From Cercis canadensis (taxonomy: Eukaryota > Streptophyta > Magnoliopsida > Fabales > Fabaceae), in the NCBI GenBank assembly GCA_003255065.1, contig QAOA01000289.1:205364-269363 (forward strand): DNA of 64,000 bases, given 5' to 3'. The notes under the pieces are model-generated. The model was given only the letters and a program-made list of their open reading frames with translations, did no database searches and had not been told where the DNA came from. Of this stretch, positions 25,249 through 37,391 are shown one piece after another (position 1 is the stretch's first letter; every line of letters starts with the position of its first letter). The translations under genes and the position numbers were made by a program.

Positions 25249-27636
25249 TCATTTATGGGTAAGACCCGCATAATCAGTGGGTCCATATGGTTGAAAGAGC
25301 TCTGCAAAAAGGCCCTTTTTTCTTCGGGGGTTACATCCCATATCTTTACACAATTGATCATTATACCAAATGTTAGAATTACCAATACATGACCTCCAAT
25401 AATATCTTCCGGCATATAGCTTCATATTCTCTTCCCACATTTTGACTTCTTTTTCCATCTCTCTTATGCTTGGCAATTCAATCCCACCATCTAGCAAGTG
25501 TGCTACCCACTGGCTTCTCATTTCATTGGCAAACAGATTTGAGAGCCCCTCACCATATCCTATAATTGCTACTTGTGGGATTCGAGCATGAATTATCTGC
25601 CTGCAGTGTTACAAATTACAACACACAGCTTATAAAACATAGTATTAGGATATGCAAAATTGTGAATTAAGAACTTGTACACACTCACATTTTAGGACTA
25701 TATTCAAAGGCCCAATTCAAAAGCTAACATTTGTACATTATCTTTATATCTTTTAGTACCCTTATAAATAACCTCTCATCCCATTACAAGTATAAGAACT
25801 TTTTGACTCATCTCTCATTTATTATCCTTTTAGTTCGGACCAACCTAACTTAATCTTTGGATCCTAGGCATTGAACCCGGCTCCTCAGTTATTTTCGTTT
25901 GTGCAGTTTGAGTCCCCAATTTTACCTAACCTCCAGCTCAACCTAGGTATCGACAGCACTGCTTTCTTGTAGTGAGTTTATAATTTCAACAAAATGAAGA
26001 GTAAGTATGAAAGCTTGATAGTTCAGTATCTGACCTATAAAGGGGCACTGCTGAGGTTGCTGACCCATTGATGTATGATTGGAAGATTGGAGATCTGAAA
26101 ATGCTCTTAAGTTTTTGGTCACCCTTATATCCTGTAGCAAAAATTACTAGATCTGCTTCTTGGGTCTTAGCTTCTCCATTAATAATCAAACCATCTCTGC
26201 AGAAGCTAAAGCTGTGAGATTTCTTTATAATGATGCTTCCTTCTTTCACTTTCTCATAAAAGTTTTCTGGGAGCATTCCAATCTGGCATGAAGAAATGTC
26301 TTGGAGAAAACTGTGACTAGGTACCACTCCATACTTCTTGAGTGGTAGCCTCCATCTCAGATATAACTCAACAAATTTTGAAATTCCCCGTCTCTGAAAA
26401 TGTTGCACAACACTATCATGAACTTGCTTTCTTCACAAGTAAACAAAGGCATATGAGATGAGCATTGGGACAAAGAGAGACAGAAGTTACCAGTGGTGAA
26501 AGCAAAGTTGCTACAAGGCTCAGTAGAAAGGATTCTCCAGCCTTATGAACTAAAAGCTCCGAGAAGCGATTAAAGTATAAGAATCCAACATTAATTCCCC
26601 AAATGTTTTCAGCAGTACAGAACCAATGCGCATTCCTTTGGATCATTGTGCAGGGGTACTTGACTCCTATACAAGGAATAAAGAGATTCAAGTCATAAAT
26701 ACATACATATAAGATTTGTAAAGAATTCATTTAATTAAAAAAAAAAAAAAAGGGAAAGTAAAATCTTTCATTTTGCTTGTTATAATTAGAACAAAGATCT
26801 TCTCACCATTTGCATTTGCACATTCAGCCGCTATATCTACAGCAGATTTCTGTGAGCCTATTACCGTCACTCTCTTTCTTTTGATCAATTCAGCAGCACT
26901 CTCATTGTCCATTGAAGAGAAATCCATTGAATGCATAACCCTGCCTTTAAAAACTTCTGGGCCTTGTCCTGGAGGGAACTCAGGGATGTTTGGCACTCCA
27001 CTAAATTTTCCAAGGCCGAGAACCACAAATTCAACCTCATACACCTGACCATAACATCATTCAGGTTAGTATTTAATATGCCTCGGAGATTACTATTTCT
27101 TTATTCAATATCTTTTAGCTTAACATGATCTTCCAAATCATTCTAAAATTAGAAAACAAAAATAAATAATATAACCGAACGATACAAACTATATGTACCT
27201 CTGTGGAGAAATTCTTGGTGTCTTGCACTGCAATGTGCCATTTTCCCTTAGAGCCAAGGGGCTTGCCAGTGCCGCCCCATAAATCCCATGACTTCATTTC
27301 TTCACTTGATTCTCCAACATAATCTATATCAATGACTTTGGAGTTGAATCTGATATAAGGAATTATGCCAAAGTGTTCAGCATAGGATTTAAGATACTCC
27401 ATCACTTGTTGGTTACTTGGATACTCATCTTTTACTGAAGAAGGCCATGGAAAATCGGAAAATCGATAACCTTCTCTGTGGTTTTGGAGCTTGGTAGACT
27501 CAATAGTATGCCTCCAAAGTCCTCCAATGTAATCTTGAGCTTCAAAGACGATTGGATGAAAACCCTTCTCCAAGATGTACTTGCAAGCAACAAGGCCACT
27601 GGTTCCTGCCCCGATAATGGCTACCCTTCTTTCCAT
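25249..27636 (-). CDS. Flavin-containing monooxygenase, FMO1 type, five exons
   Basis: Exons are 27636-27199, 27044-26807, 26666-26491, 26393-26035 and 25600-25249. They total 1563 nt (520 aa) and are intact and in phase. The FAD-binding GxGxxG is GAGTSG at residues 9-14, in [15 protein letters not shown]. The FMO-identifying region is replaced by [10 protein letters not shown] (about 180-189), as is typical for this plant clade. The NADPH-binding site is [10 protein letters not shown] (about 207-216), and FATGY is at 369-373. The FMO1 clade of Arabidopsis makes N-hydroxypipecolic acid in systemic acquired resistance, but this family is large, so substrate and role are unproven here. The start is the second Met-like position: the upstream codon is GTG after a CAG, so ATG 27636 is used; a 5'UTR intron ending there is possible. 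Intron 4 (26034-25601) contains unidentified repeat-like sequence. Confidence 0.9.
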
Positions 27637-28061
27637 TTGCACCTGTGGAGAAGAGAAAATTTCCAGTAACTATTTTCCTCAGATGGTCAGTAATCTAGGC
27701 CCGCAATAGTTTAATACAAACTAATTAATAGGAAAGATAAATACATTAGTCTAAATTGGTGGGAAGAAAAGTTGCCACTTTTGGTGTGGATCAGAATTTT
27801 ATTAATTTAACGGGGAATTGTGGGTTGTAGAGCCTTCTGTTACTTTATTATATTGCCTTGCATTTCTACAAGTCCATGTTTGACGCTTCGAAAATAAGAC
27901 CAATCCCATTGCGTACATGGCTCGAAATTGAAAAACGTTCAACTAAGGAAAGGTCAGACCAGACCAATATAGAAGTGTATTCTTTTAGATTTTGATAGAA
28001 CATCCACAAATTTTTTTTTTGTTTTTGTTTTTGCTTGAATACAAATTGATTTAAACTTATG

Positions 28062-28313
28062 GGAGCTGCTATTTTTATAGTTTATTTTATTAATATCACA
28101 TCTTATTTAATGTTAAAATATAATATAGATTAAATTATCTTCACTTAATATAGAATGTTTTTAATTTTGACTAAATTTTTTTTATATTAAATGAGTATTT
28201 TTATAATTGACTAAAAACTTTTTATATTAAATGAGAATAAATTAATCTATATTATATTTAGATATTAAATAGGGTGTAACATTAATAAAATCAAATGTAG
28301 AAATAACGGCTCC
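28062..28313. mobile_element. 252-bp MITE with full-length inverted arms
   Basis: The left end GGAGCTGCTATTTTTATAG and the reverse complement of the right end GGAGCCGTTATTTCTACAT begin inverted arms of about 105 bp each, including AATATAATATAGATTAA in both. Flanks AAACTTATG and AAATTTATT may be a degenerate 9-bp target duplication, which would favour a Mutator-like origin. It has no coding sequence. Confidence 0.65.
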
Positions 28314-28432
28314 AAATTTATTCATTGCTATTAAGAGTTCTTTTTTTTTTTAAAAAAAAAAAGGGTTTTAGAAGAATTAGGAATTGGTCCTTAATTCTCA
28401 AAGAATAAGACTTTATAAAGGAGATTCGAACT

Positions 28433-28481
28433 AAGAAAGATCTTAGAAGATTAACANAAGAAAGATGTAAAAAGATTAACA
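28433..28481. repeat. 24-bp direct duplication around a single N (assembly join)
   Basis: AAGAAAGAT...GATTAACA occurs at 28433-28456 and 28458-28481 with a few mismatches, and the N at 28457 lies exactly between the copies. Confidence 0.7.
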
Positions 28482-28955
28482 TTATGATTAAGAGCATGTT
28501 TCACTGAATTAGAACTGTTCCTTATATCTAAATATCTCGTCAATAAATCATAATATAATAAATTTATATTTGTCTAATTGTAATATAATATTTGATGTTT
28601 CTCTTTGTTGTTTTTGGTCTAATCAATCATCATCGCTTTGTATTAAAAAGAAAAAAGAAAAAAACTTTCAGTGTTGACCTTAATGTGGGCCGGTTTTTAG
28701 AATGAAGGACATATTGGATTGCATGCTTTTGAGTTTGAGGTCCTATGTTGTAACTTGGCGTTGGCACTCCGCATCACAGCCCAACGGCCCAAACCGTGGT
28801 TGGGAAAAAGAAATGAAGATATACCGTCAACGGCATAGAATGATAGAAAGCATTTGGAACATAAGGCCGCAAGGATTTTTGTTGTAGATAAGGAGAAGAG
28901 GGGAGAAACTGTATTAACGGCTTTTGGGTGATTTACACACACATACTCCGGAGTA

Positions 28956-30679
28956 ATGGCGAACACCATGAAACCATTACTTCCACTTTCTCCTTCACTA
29001 AAACAGATCATTTCCCCTCCAAGTTCCTGGATTTCCTGCAAACCCATTTCCGATTCTTTCCCTTCTTTCCCAATTTCGCATCAGCGAGGACAAGTTGCTG
29101 TCTCCGTCGCCTTCAACCCGCAAGGGAATTTCGACCTCTCTTTGTTTGACGATGAAGGTAATAGCTGAATTTTGTAGAGAATACCATCTATACCGTTGTT
29201 CCCTTTCTCTTTTAGTAACCCAATTATTAGTACAATAGTTTTCAAACTGGATATTCTTCTAGCTGAAGACTGCAACTAGAAAATCTTCAATTTTTATAAC
29301 GTATTGTGCTAATATATTGACAAAAGAATTTTGGGCTTTTAAAACTAGATATAAAATTTCATAAGTTTGGGAAAATCTCAGTTTCAATTTTGCTGTTTCT
29401 GTTGTGGGCCTTGTGGCTTTAGGACAGTGTATAATGATTTTCAGTCCGCAACATGACATGCTTTAGGGCAAATCTACTTGGCAAGATTAGTTGAGCTAAT
29501 CTTGAGAAATAACTGGTCATGGGTAAAATAAACATGAAATACATGCAATATGCATTTTGGGACATCATAATCGGATTAAATGCCACAACCAATTTGATGA
29601 TATAGAATTCTGGGTGTTTCTATAGAGAAGCATGAATTGTCAGTAAAGCACCACTTGCTGTTCCAGATGTTGTGGTACATATGAATTTTTTAAATAATTA
29701 GCAGAAGTTGCATTGCTGGTAGCTATTATTAGACTTACACGTTAATTTAGTTTATAATATCAGTTTAGCTTTATTAACGGATTAGTTAGTTAACTTAGTC
29801 AGTTAATAAAGCTAAACTGATATTATAAACTAAATTAACGTGTAAGTCTAATAGCTATATCTTGTAGTGCTTGATATATTTACTGGAGTCTGTTAAACTA
29901 TACTTGAACAGATTTTGGTTGACAGATTCCTCTAAAGTTGCGCCTCCTTTGCCCCCAACCGAAGGCCGATTTGATGTAGTTATTGACAATAATGTTATTA
30001 GTCATCTTGACTTGTCCCCTTTTCAAGCTGCTACAGGCATCAAGTCTCCTTTATCCGGTAGGCTTTTGAACTTGGAATAAAATTAAGTGCTTTGGAAATT
30101 TTAAATTACACAATCAATATGAATTCTATTCTTTCTGTCTGATGGTCATGGTATGAATGTTACAGTAAATCCAAAAGAATATCTTGAACGAACAATTGGC
30201 TTTACCATCAATTATACTAGAGAAGATCCACGTGATCCGCGAGAACTATCGGAGTTTCCTGATATAAGACTCTGGTTTGTGAGACTTGATGCTAGTTATC
30301 CATGGTTGCCTGTCTTGTTGGACTGGAGAGCTGGAGAGCTGGCTCGTTATGCTGCTATGTTGGTTCCACATCAGGTAATGAAGAAACTGCATGTTTGTGT
30401 GTGAGAGAGAAAGAAAGAGAATATTTTGAACGCTCTCTCAGTGTGTATATATATATATATCTTATGTTGCAGATGAATATGAAGATGGGAGTTGTTTTCA
30501 ATCCTGAGGCATTGGAGCTGTTTGTAATGAAGAAAGTTTTTACTGTGTATTCTTGGTTGAAGCATCACAACATTCCAAAGCCTCAACTCAAGACAAATGA
30601 TATGGCCAAGATGCTTGGTTTCGGAATTGGAGATGAACTATATGACTTGATTGAGAACCATCCACTTGATCTATCATAG
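28956..30679 (+). CDS. CRR6: CRR6, chloroplast NDH-complex assembly factor, four exons
   Basis: Exons are 28956-29157, 29926-30057, 30166-30374 and 30473-30679. They total 750 nt (249 aa), close to the 246 aa of Arabidopsis CRR6 (from memory). The first ~45 residues are Ser/Pro-rich with few acidic residues, a chloroplast transit peptide. The mature part has EGRFDVVIDNNVISHLDLSP, the block NPKEYLERTIGFTINYTRED, LPVLLDWRAGELARYAAMLV and GVVFNPEALELFVMKKVF, all typical of the DUF1817 family shared with cyanobacteria. In Arabidopsis, CRR6 is a stromal factor needed to assemble the hydrophilic arm (NdhI maturation) of the photosynthetic NDH complex. Intron 1 (29158-29925) hosts a hairpin MITE. 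Intron 3 begins with purine-rich sequence and ends with (TA)n. No coding damage is seen. Confidence 0.93.
29727..29851. mobile_element. 125-bp hairpin MITE in CRR6 intron 1
   Basis: Arms 29729-29777 and 29803-29851 are perfect inverted repeats of 49 bp around a 25-bp loop. The element is flanked by the direct repeat TAGCTAT (29720-29726 and 29852-29858), which is its target-site duplication. No arm mismatch suggests a recent insertion. The superfamily is unclear: 7 bp is between hAT (8) and other classes. Confidence 0.85.
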
Positions 30680-32487
30680 GAACACACCTTCATCGTACTC
30701 AGCTTAAGCAAAACAACATTTTTTTCTAGGTATAGTAGAGTATCAAGTGTATCAACATTTTGACCAGGCTTTCTGTAAAGTTCTGCATATTGCCAGCCAA
30801 GAGTTGTATATCATGTTTACCATCTAGTGCTGGTTCAAAGTAAGCAATGCGCTTTTATCTGCACTCCAGTTTCTACAAATAAGTTTCCTAATATACCCTT
30901 GAGACACATTTTAAATAGAGGATCCTGTTCACTTTTTACTTTCTTAGACACTATTTTATTACCCTTTACCTAGCCCGGCATCTCGCATTGAGTCAAGGTC
31001 TCTACTACACGACTCATATTTGTGCAGACGTATCTTTTAATTTGACATGACCAAATTAGAGGAAAAAAGAAAAGAAAAGAGAATCCTGTGAATTATATCC
31101 CTTTGAAATTCTTTGTCATTGAGCTTTTCAGGCATACAGAACACAAATATTGTTAGAAGAATGTGTGTGTAATTGGGAGTTGTGAGAGATTTGAACCTGA
31201 GTTTCTGGACTCTATATCCCTTTCATCGTTGTCCGAGGACACACAAGTCTAATCTGTATTAGACATTCATTCATTTTCTTGACTTACCAATCAGTTCAAA
31301 ACACCAAGCTTATCTGCCATTCAAACAGAGACACTCATCCAAAATGGTCGCTTACATCGCATACTTCCCACATGTATTATTTGAATTTACCCTTTCACAC
31401 CGCTCTCTTTTCAAAACTTTGACCACCTTTTTTATAGAGCTGAAATTTGGAAAGGTAAGTAACTTGTTCACACTCACTTAATTATGAGGAACATTATTGT
31501 ACTATAGAAAGATTTGAATTCTTCTCTATTCAAAACACAATATGTAAGATAAACAAAGGTTCAATAAAATCTCTACCTTACAGCTGACACTAGTAGTTTT
31601 CAACGTTTTCAAGTTCTTTTTCAACATGCCAATCTCTACTTGATCTTGTGTTTTGTTTTCCTTTTTCACATCGAGAAAGTTCACTAACTAACACCAAAAT
31701 AATTTTAGGTACTGCCTTTATAAGATAAGATAGCTTTTACATCATAGTTTGCCTTTTTGATGATTGGGAAAAGCATCCAAAAGGCACTCTGTCCTAGCTC
31801 ACATACATACAACTATGCAAGTAATATCACGTCCTATATATAGAAAGCCAAAACTCGTGGAAAGAACAGAACTCATAGCCAAGTCTTGTCTTGCACATGA
31901 ACCTTAAACTTTTTACTAAAATTGATTGTGACTTCCAATTACAAAACCAAACTAGCTATAAACCCTAATCACCAACAGTTTGAACTTTGAATCATGTATA
32001 TGTGGGGCTTGGGCCATATGGGTGGATAGGAGTTGTGTTGACGCCCATGTGCTAATGTGATGGACACATACATGTGACTATGTTAAGGCTCACAACACGT
32101 AGGTATGGGAGAGAAGCAAAATAACAAGAGAAAAGGATATGGAATCCAACATATAATACATCTCTGTAGTGGTGATATATAGAAGAGAAATATATAGACT
32201 ACATGTTTCTAGACAAGGTGGATAAAAATTCAATGTCCCATGCATGACTTTGCATGGTGTTGTTTTATTTGTTACCATATACGTGATCTACCCTCACCAC
32301 CATGTACTTGTGTACAATAAAATGGCAACATGGTATTATACACGTATCTATATATCTAGATAAGGGGAAGACTTATCAACACTGCTGCTTCCTCATATAA
32401 AGCATGATCGATGGATCTTTTTTCCTCTTTTGGTAACTAAAAGATATTTTTTTTATAAGCAATATTTATCAAAGCTAAAATGGTTAA

Positions 32488-33444
32488 ATTTTTTTTTTAT
32501 TGATTTTACTTTATACATATTTTATTTATTATTTAAATACATTAAAATTCACCATGCGATTAGGTTTGCAATGACATACCTGAAATTACGTTAAAAGTGA
32601 ACATTAGAGCTAAGCAAGAGACAAGCTTAATTATTTCTCAGCTTTGCAAAGAAAAAACTCATTTAAACTTTCAAAAGGATTGGAATCAATCCTAAGCAAG
32701 CATTTCAACTCCAACACACTCATTTAGAAGGATTTTGAACATGATTTTGGGTTGCACATATACAAACACACACTTAGAATATATAAATTCATAGGACAAT
32801 ATTTGCCTGACGATTATTCCTTTCAACTAAGACATTTAATTGACAACTATGTGAAATAAATTTTTACCAACTCTCCTAGCAGTCTGGCAAATACGATGGG
32901 GTGCATGAATTAATATGCATGTTGCTTTCCATGCTGCAGTGACCCATGCAATTAATTCTTGTGTCGTGNATTTTTTTTTTTATTGATTTTAATTTATACA
33001 TATTTTATTTATTATTTAAATACATTAAAATTCACCATGCGATTAGGTTTGCATTGACATACCTGAAATTACGTTAAAAGTGAACATTAGAGCTTAAGCT
33101 TAAGCAAGAGACAAGCTTAATTATTTCTCAGCTTTGCAAAGAAAAAACTCATTTCAACTTTCAAAAGGATTGGAATCAATCCTAAGCAAGCATTTCAACT
33201 CCAACACACTCATTTAGAAGGATTTTGAACATGATTTTGGGTTGCACATATACAAACACACACTTAGAATATATAAATTCATTGACGATTATTCCTTTCA
33301 ACTAAAACATTTAATTGACAACTATGTGAAATAAATTTTTACCAACTCTCCTAGCAGTCTGGCAAATACGATGGGGGTGCATGAATTAATATGCATGTTG
33401 CTTTCCATGCTGCAGTGACCCATGCAATTAATTCTTGTGTCGTG
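32488..33444. repeat. ~480-bp direct duplication around a single N with indels (assembly join)
   Basis: Copy 1 is 32488-32968 and copy 2 is 32970-33444, with N at 32969. They share nearly everything. Copy 2 has a 7-bp longer stretch at AGAGCTTAAGCTTAAGC where copy 1 reads AGAGCTAAGC, lacks about 15 bases of copy 1 near 32790, and has several substitutions. These differences look allelic. Confidence 0.87.
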
Positions 33445-34664
33445 TTGGTGTCTAGTGTATATGGACTTACACTCACATGCTTAGTCTCGGTCCCAAAACG
33501 GATTCTTCGCTTTTGATATGCCACATGCCGATAAGTCTATAACGTATCAAGTTTTGGGGTTTTTCTCCTGCTTTCTGATCCATCAACCAAAATTTCTACG
33601 GCGGATTTAGTTGACAAAAGGTTTAAAATTTCTTTTTACTTTTTTAGGAATCAAGTTTTCACAGCTAAATGCACCATATTCTTCTTTTGGAAGTTGATAA
33701 AAAATTTCTTTTCGGTGTTATAAATTAATTAATTTCTTGGGGTTGAGGGGTCGTATCATCCAAAAATTCAACTTTTGACTTTTCTAGCTCTTCTAGTTTA
33801 TTTAAGGGACCTCAAAGACATGAATGAATTCATCATAATCAAAAGTATGATAGGTGAACTCTAAAATATATATTGAATTAAACCGAAACCCACAGGGAAA
33901 AAAAACCCTAGGAAAGCAATATATATCCCCCCTCTCCTATCTTATAATTTCAACATATATAAAAGAGTATTATGTTTAATTAACTAGTGGTCACCAAAAT
34001 GACTTGTAATTGAGTGATATTGATGTTGTCCTCAAGACTTGTGAGTTATGTGTTCAAATTCATAATTGTAATCAAAAGTATCAAAAAGAATTAACTAGTA
34101 GTCAAATGATACTGAAATTATTTTTAAATTAATGAGTTTGAATCTAGTTACAGACATAACAAAAAAACTAAAAAAAGATGCACTAGGCCAAGCTAAAGAT
34201 ACTTACCCCCTTTATGGTTATGATAAACGCCAAATAAAAGTTGCACTAGCTAGGATAATAGGATCCTGTTAGGTTCTAAATATCAATTTGTCGCTGGAAA
34301 TTCGAAACTAAACAAAGAAATAACATCACCCAAGCTGGATTGTATGGTTCTAAACAGACAGATAATCACAAAACAAGCATCAACATTTCGTCGTATTTTT
34401 TTTTGCCAATGTAGAAAGAAAGAAAAGACAAAGAAAGGGGCACCTTTCAAGTGTTAGGTGTTAAGCAGTCCAAATTCTTAGTCTGAAAAAGTGATGTCCC
34501 AATGTCGGACTAATGTTCCTGAAAGCAAATTTAACTTATTAAAAATAATAATATCTTTCTCAATTCGTGTAAATTAAAAGATTAAAAAGGGGTCGTATAT
34601 TCCCATGCATAGAGAACAACAGCTCTTAAACTGCAGTAACTAGTAACAACATCTTCCTTTTGCG

Positions 34665-34667
<3 letters not shown>

Positions 34668-34696
<29 letters not shown>
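34668..34696. repeat. AT dinucleotide microsatellite
   Basis: About 14 uninterrupted AT units. It is a likely polymorphic marker with no other role evident. Confidence 0.9.
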
Positions 34697-34700
<4 letters not shown>

Positions 34701-36704
34701 GTGCCCCTTCCACCTCAACATGGAAAAAGAGAACAAAATCTTAGTTGTGAATATTTTATTTTGCTTATGTTTAAATTTAATATATAATTAATTTAGTCAA
34801 TCATGTTTAAGTGTGTTCACTGTTCACCATTACCAAAACGACACTCTCCCCGGGATATGCATTCGTTTTGGTGCGGTACAGAAGCAAATGCATGTTCCCG
34901 ACATATATTCTGGAACTCCACAAAAAATTAAAGTAGTAAGCCACTGTTTCACAATAATAATTAAATTAAATCCAACTTGGTGATTATTTTTAATTGAAAA
35001 TAGATTTTTAATCCCGATTTTTCTTTTCAACCATTTTACTTTTTTAAATCCATTTTGCATTTTTAAGCTTGAGTCAAGTGAATGGAAATACATGGAGTGC
35101 CATTCTCATATATCTATGATTTTTTTTTTGTTTTTGGTTGATGGTTGTAGTGAATTTAATAAAAATGAAAGTCACCCCACAATCCACATGACAATTTCTG
35201 ACACGGTCGCCACCGATATGTTTCGTTGCTGGGCAATGCTATTACAGCTCGCGTGAAGTGGCGGTGCCCACGTGGTCATTGGTATGCCACTTCATATCTT
35301 ACACACAGCTTAAGATGTCGACGTCCATGTGGGATTGTTTTCATCCTCTCTCACAAGGCAACTACTGGACAAAACGCCACGTAGGCAAAACGACGATGTA
35401 TGAACCCCCAAAACGGTGTTTTTCAAACCTTGTCTTTCACATTAACTCGTGATTCATGCATGGCCTAGTGGATTTCAATCATGGAAGCAAGATGTAGCAG
35501 TCGCCATTAGTAGTTCTCAATCGAAAGCATCTCATTTATCATTATTTTTTTTAAAAAAAAATGGCTACAATTTTAAGTTTAAACACTAAAAACTCTAAAC
35601 TCTAAAAACAACCTCAAACCTCAATATCACCCGTCCATTTTTTCTTCTTATTTTATTCATATATATTTAAAGAGTAAATTGAAAAAAATATATAATATAA
35701 TGTACTACATTGCCGACACTAACAAGACATATTTTGATCCATCAGAGTAAGAGACACTTGATAACTTCTCACATTATAGACTTTAATCAAATGAATAAGA
35801 TGCATCAAGTTCTTGATTTTTATGGATAAAAATAGACATATCAAATAATTGACCCACTTTCTTCATAGATCTCAATCCATTGAGCCCTCTTGTTGATAGG
35901 ATGTGTCACCGAATACCATGCACTTATTTGTAGAAGACTGATCTGACTAATCAGTAATCACCCAAAATGGATTGAACATTATGTTGACAAATAGTTGATA
36001 GGATCATCCATCTTAATGTAAAATTGGTGGTTCCTACAGTCCCTAGCCATGCCAAGTTTAGATGATGACAGAAGAGATATCACAGCTTAGAACTGGGCAA
36101 ATTAGATTGTCTTATCTTTAGAACAGACTGTGCATAGAAAAGGACGAAAGAAACAAAAGAAAAAACTAAAAGACTTGGTCTTGTTACACAAAAGTGAATG
36201 AGACAGAACAAAAAGGCTGGCACCATGGAGGTTTGCAAACATGGAAGCACGAATTTGTGAAGAACAAGGAAAAAGAATAGTCAAGGAGGCATTTCTACAT
36301 GGACATAGTGCTCAGAAAATCCTCACTATATCCCAAAAGACTGTAACATTTAAATGCACGAAAGTAAATGTACCTTTTTTCCTAGTTTTGAGACTTTGTC
36401 GCCATGCCTTCTTTGGACTTCAATTTTTCCTCTTGACTCTGTAGTTTTAATGCAGTGAATATTGATTCTTGTCCCTGAAATAGCCCCCGTCTTTCTTAAT
36501 ATTTTCTATGATTTAACTTCAGAACCTTTAATACACCTAATTAAACCTGCAGTTAAATGATTGGGAGTCCAAATGATTAATAATTTCCTTTGACATATAG
36601 TGGCACTTTTAAGGAGTGCCGGAAGACAAAACAAATAAACAAAGGAAGAAAAATCCCACTCCCAGTTAAGTTGAAGAACTTCAGTGTGGACCCCAACCCT
36701 TTTG

Positions 36705-36714
36705 TATATATATA
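36705..36714 (+). promoter_or_regulatory. TATA box of the GLV/RGF peptide gene
   Basis: TATATATATA, followed by AGCAGCC, lies about 180 bases upstream of the peptide precursor's ATG. Transcription would start near 36740, giving a leader of roughly 150 bases. The assignment is positional. Confidence 0.55.
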
Positions 36715-36892
36715 AGCAGCCATCCCCCATTTCCCAGCCATCAACCATTTGCAAGTTCCAATTACATATACTCAAGTTCTTTTATATAGACTCAGAGCCT
36801 GAGACATAGTTCTTCAATAGAAAGGAAGAGAAACCGGAAGAAAAACCCCACCCATATTCTGTTTAAGGATTCAATCTGCTCTCTATTTCCAA

Positions 36893-37391
36893 ATGAGGCC
36901 TTCTTTGGTTGTCTCTCTACTGCTTCTGTCCCTCCTCCTTTCTAAGGCTCAAGGTGAGTACATTTTTTATAACACTTCAATGAGGCCTTAATTCTATTGT
37001 ACAGCGTAGCAATGGATTTCTGACACTCTTTGGTTTTGTCCAGGGATACGCTGGGAGAAAGGGTCTGTAGAAGTTGGACCACAAAAGCAGCATGTGGGTG
37101 ATACTACCTTGATGTTTATCTTTCGTTTTTGAATCAGTTTCAATCTTTAGTTATGCTTTCATATCTCTGAATCTTAATGTGAAAGTTTGCTTCTAACTGC
37201 AGGAAGAAGAAAGTACCATGCTGAAAACAAGTAATGGTGGTGTTGAGGATGCTACTCTCTGCAAAGATGGAGAATGTACAGGTACCTTGAAGAAAAGAGT
37301 CTCTAGAGTATCCAGAAAATCACACAACTTGTTACCACGCATTCATGAAGATTATTGTGGACCTAGACGGCATAGACCTAGACACCATTAG
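36893..37391 (+). CDS. Same gene, alternative short form ending in a second GLV/RGF-like peptide
   Basis: If the donor at 37282 is not used, exon 3 extends to 37391, and the coding exons 36893-36953, 37044-37093 and 37203-37391 give 300 nt (99 aa). The frame continues after GECTG with basic sequence TLKKRVSRVSRKS, then LLPRIHE and DYCGPRRHRPRHH before TAG. This end aligns position for position with the 13-residue RGF/GLV consensus (Asp-Tyr first, Pro at 5, His at 8, Pro at 10, Arg-His at 11-12). AATAGA/AATAAT-type polyadenylation motifs follow within 100 bases. The open frame and motif are seen directly; that this isoform is transcribed is inference. Confidence 0.6.

Larger units (their letters stand above)
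27637..28955. other. Divergent intergenic region between FMO and CRR6
   Basis: About 1.3 kb separates two divergently transcribed genes. It contains one MITE (28062-28313), a 24-bp duplication around N 28457, and otherwise AT-rich DNA. The CRR6 promoter side near 28740-28800 carries GGCCCA- and GCCCAAC-type motifs. Confidence 0.5.
30680..36704. other. 6-kb gene-free region
   Basis: The first few hundred bases are probably CRR6 3'UTR. Beyond that I see AT-rich DNA, a large N-flanked duplication (32488-33444), an (AT)n microsatellite (34668-34696) and SINE-like direct repeats around 33980-34150 that I could not confirm. No protein-coding or RNA gene is supported on either strand. Confidence 0.5.

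Noticed and set aside
33980-34150. SINE-like direct repeats with tRNA B-box-like GTGTTCAAATTC and GAGTTTGAATCTAG
   Set aside because: No convincing A box, 3' tail or target duplication; similar weak patches at 7706, 42500 and 52720 were also not good enough to call.
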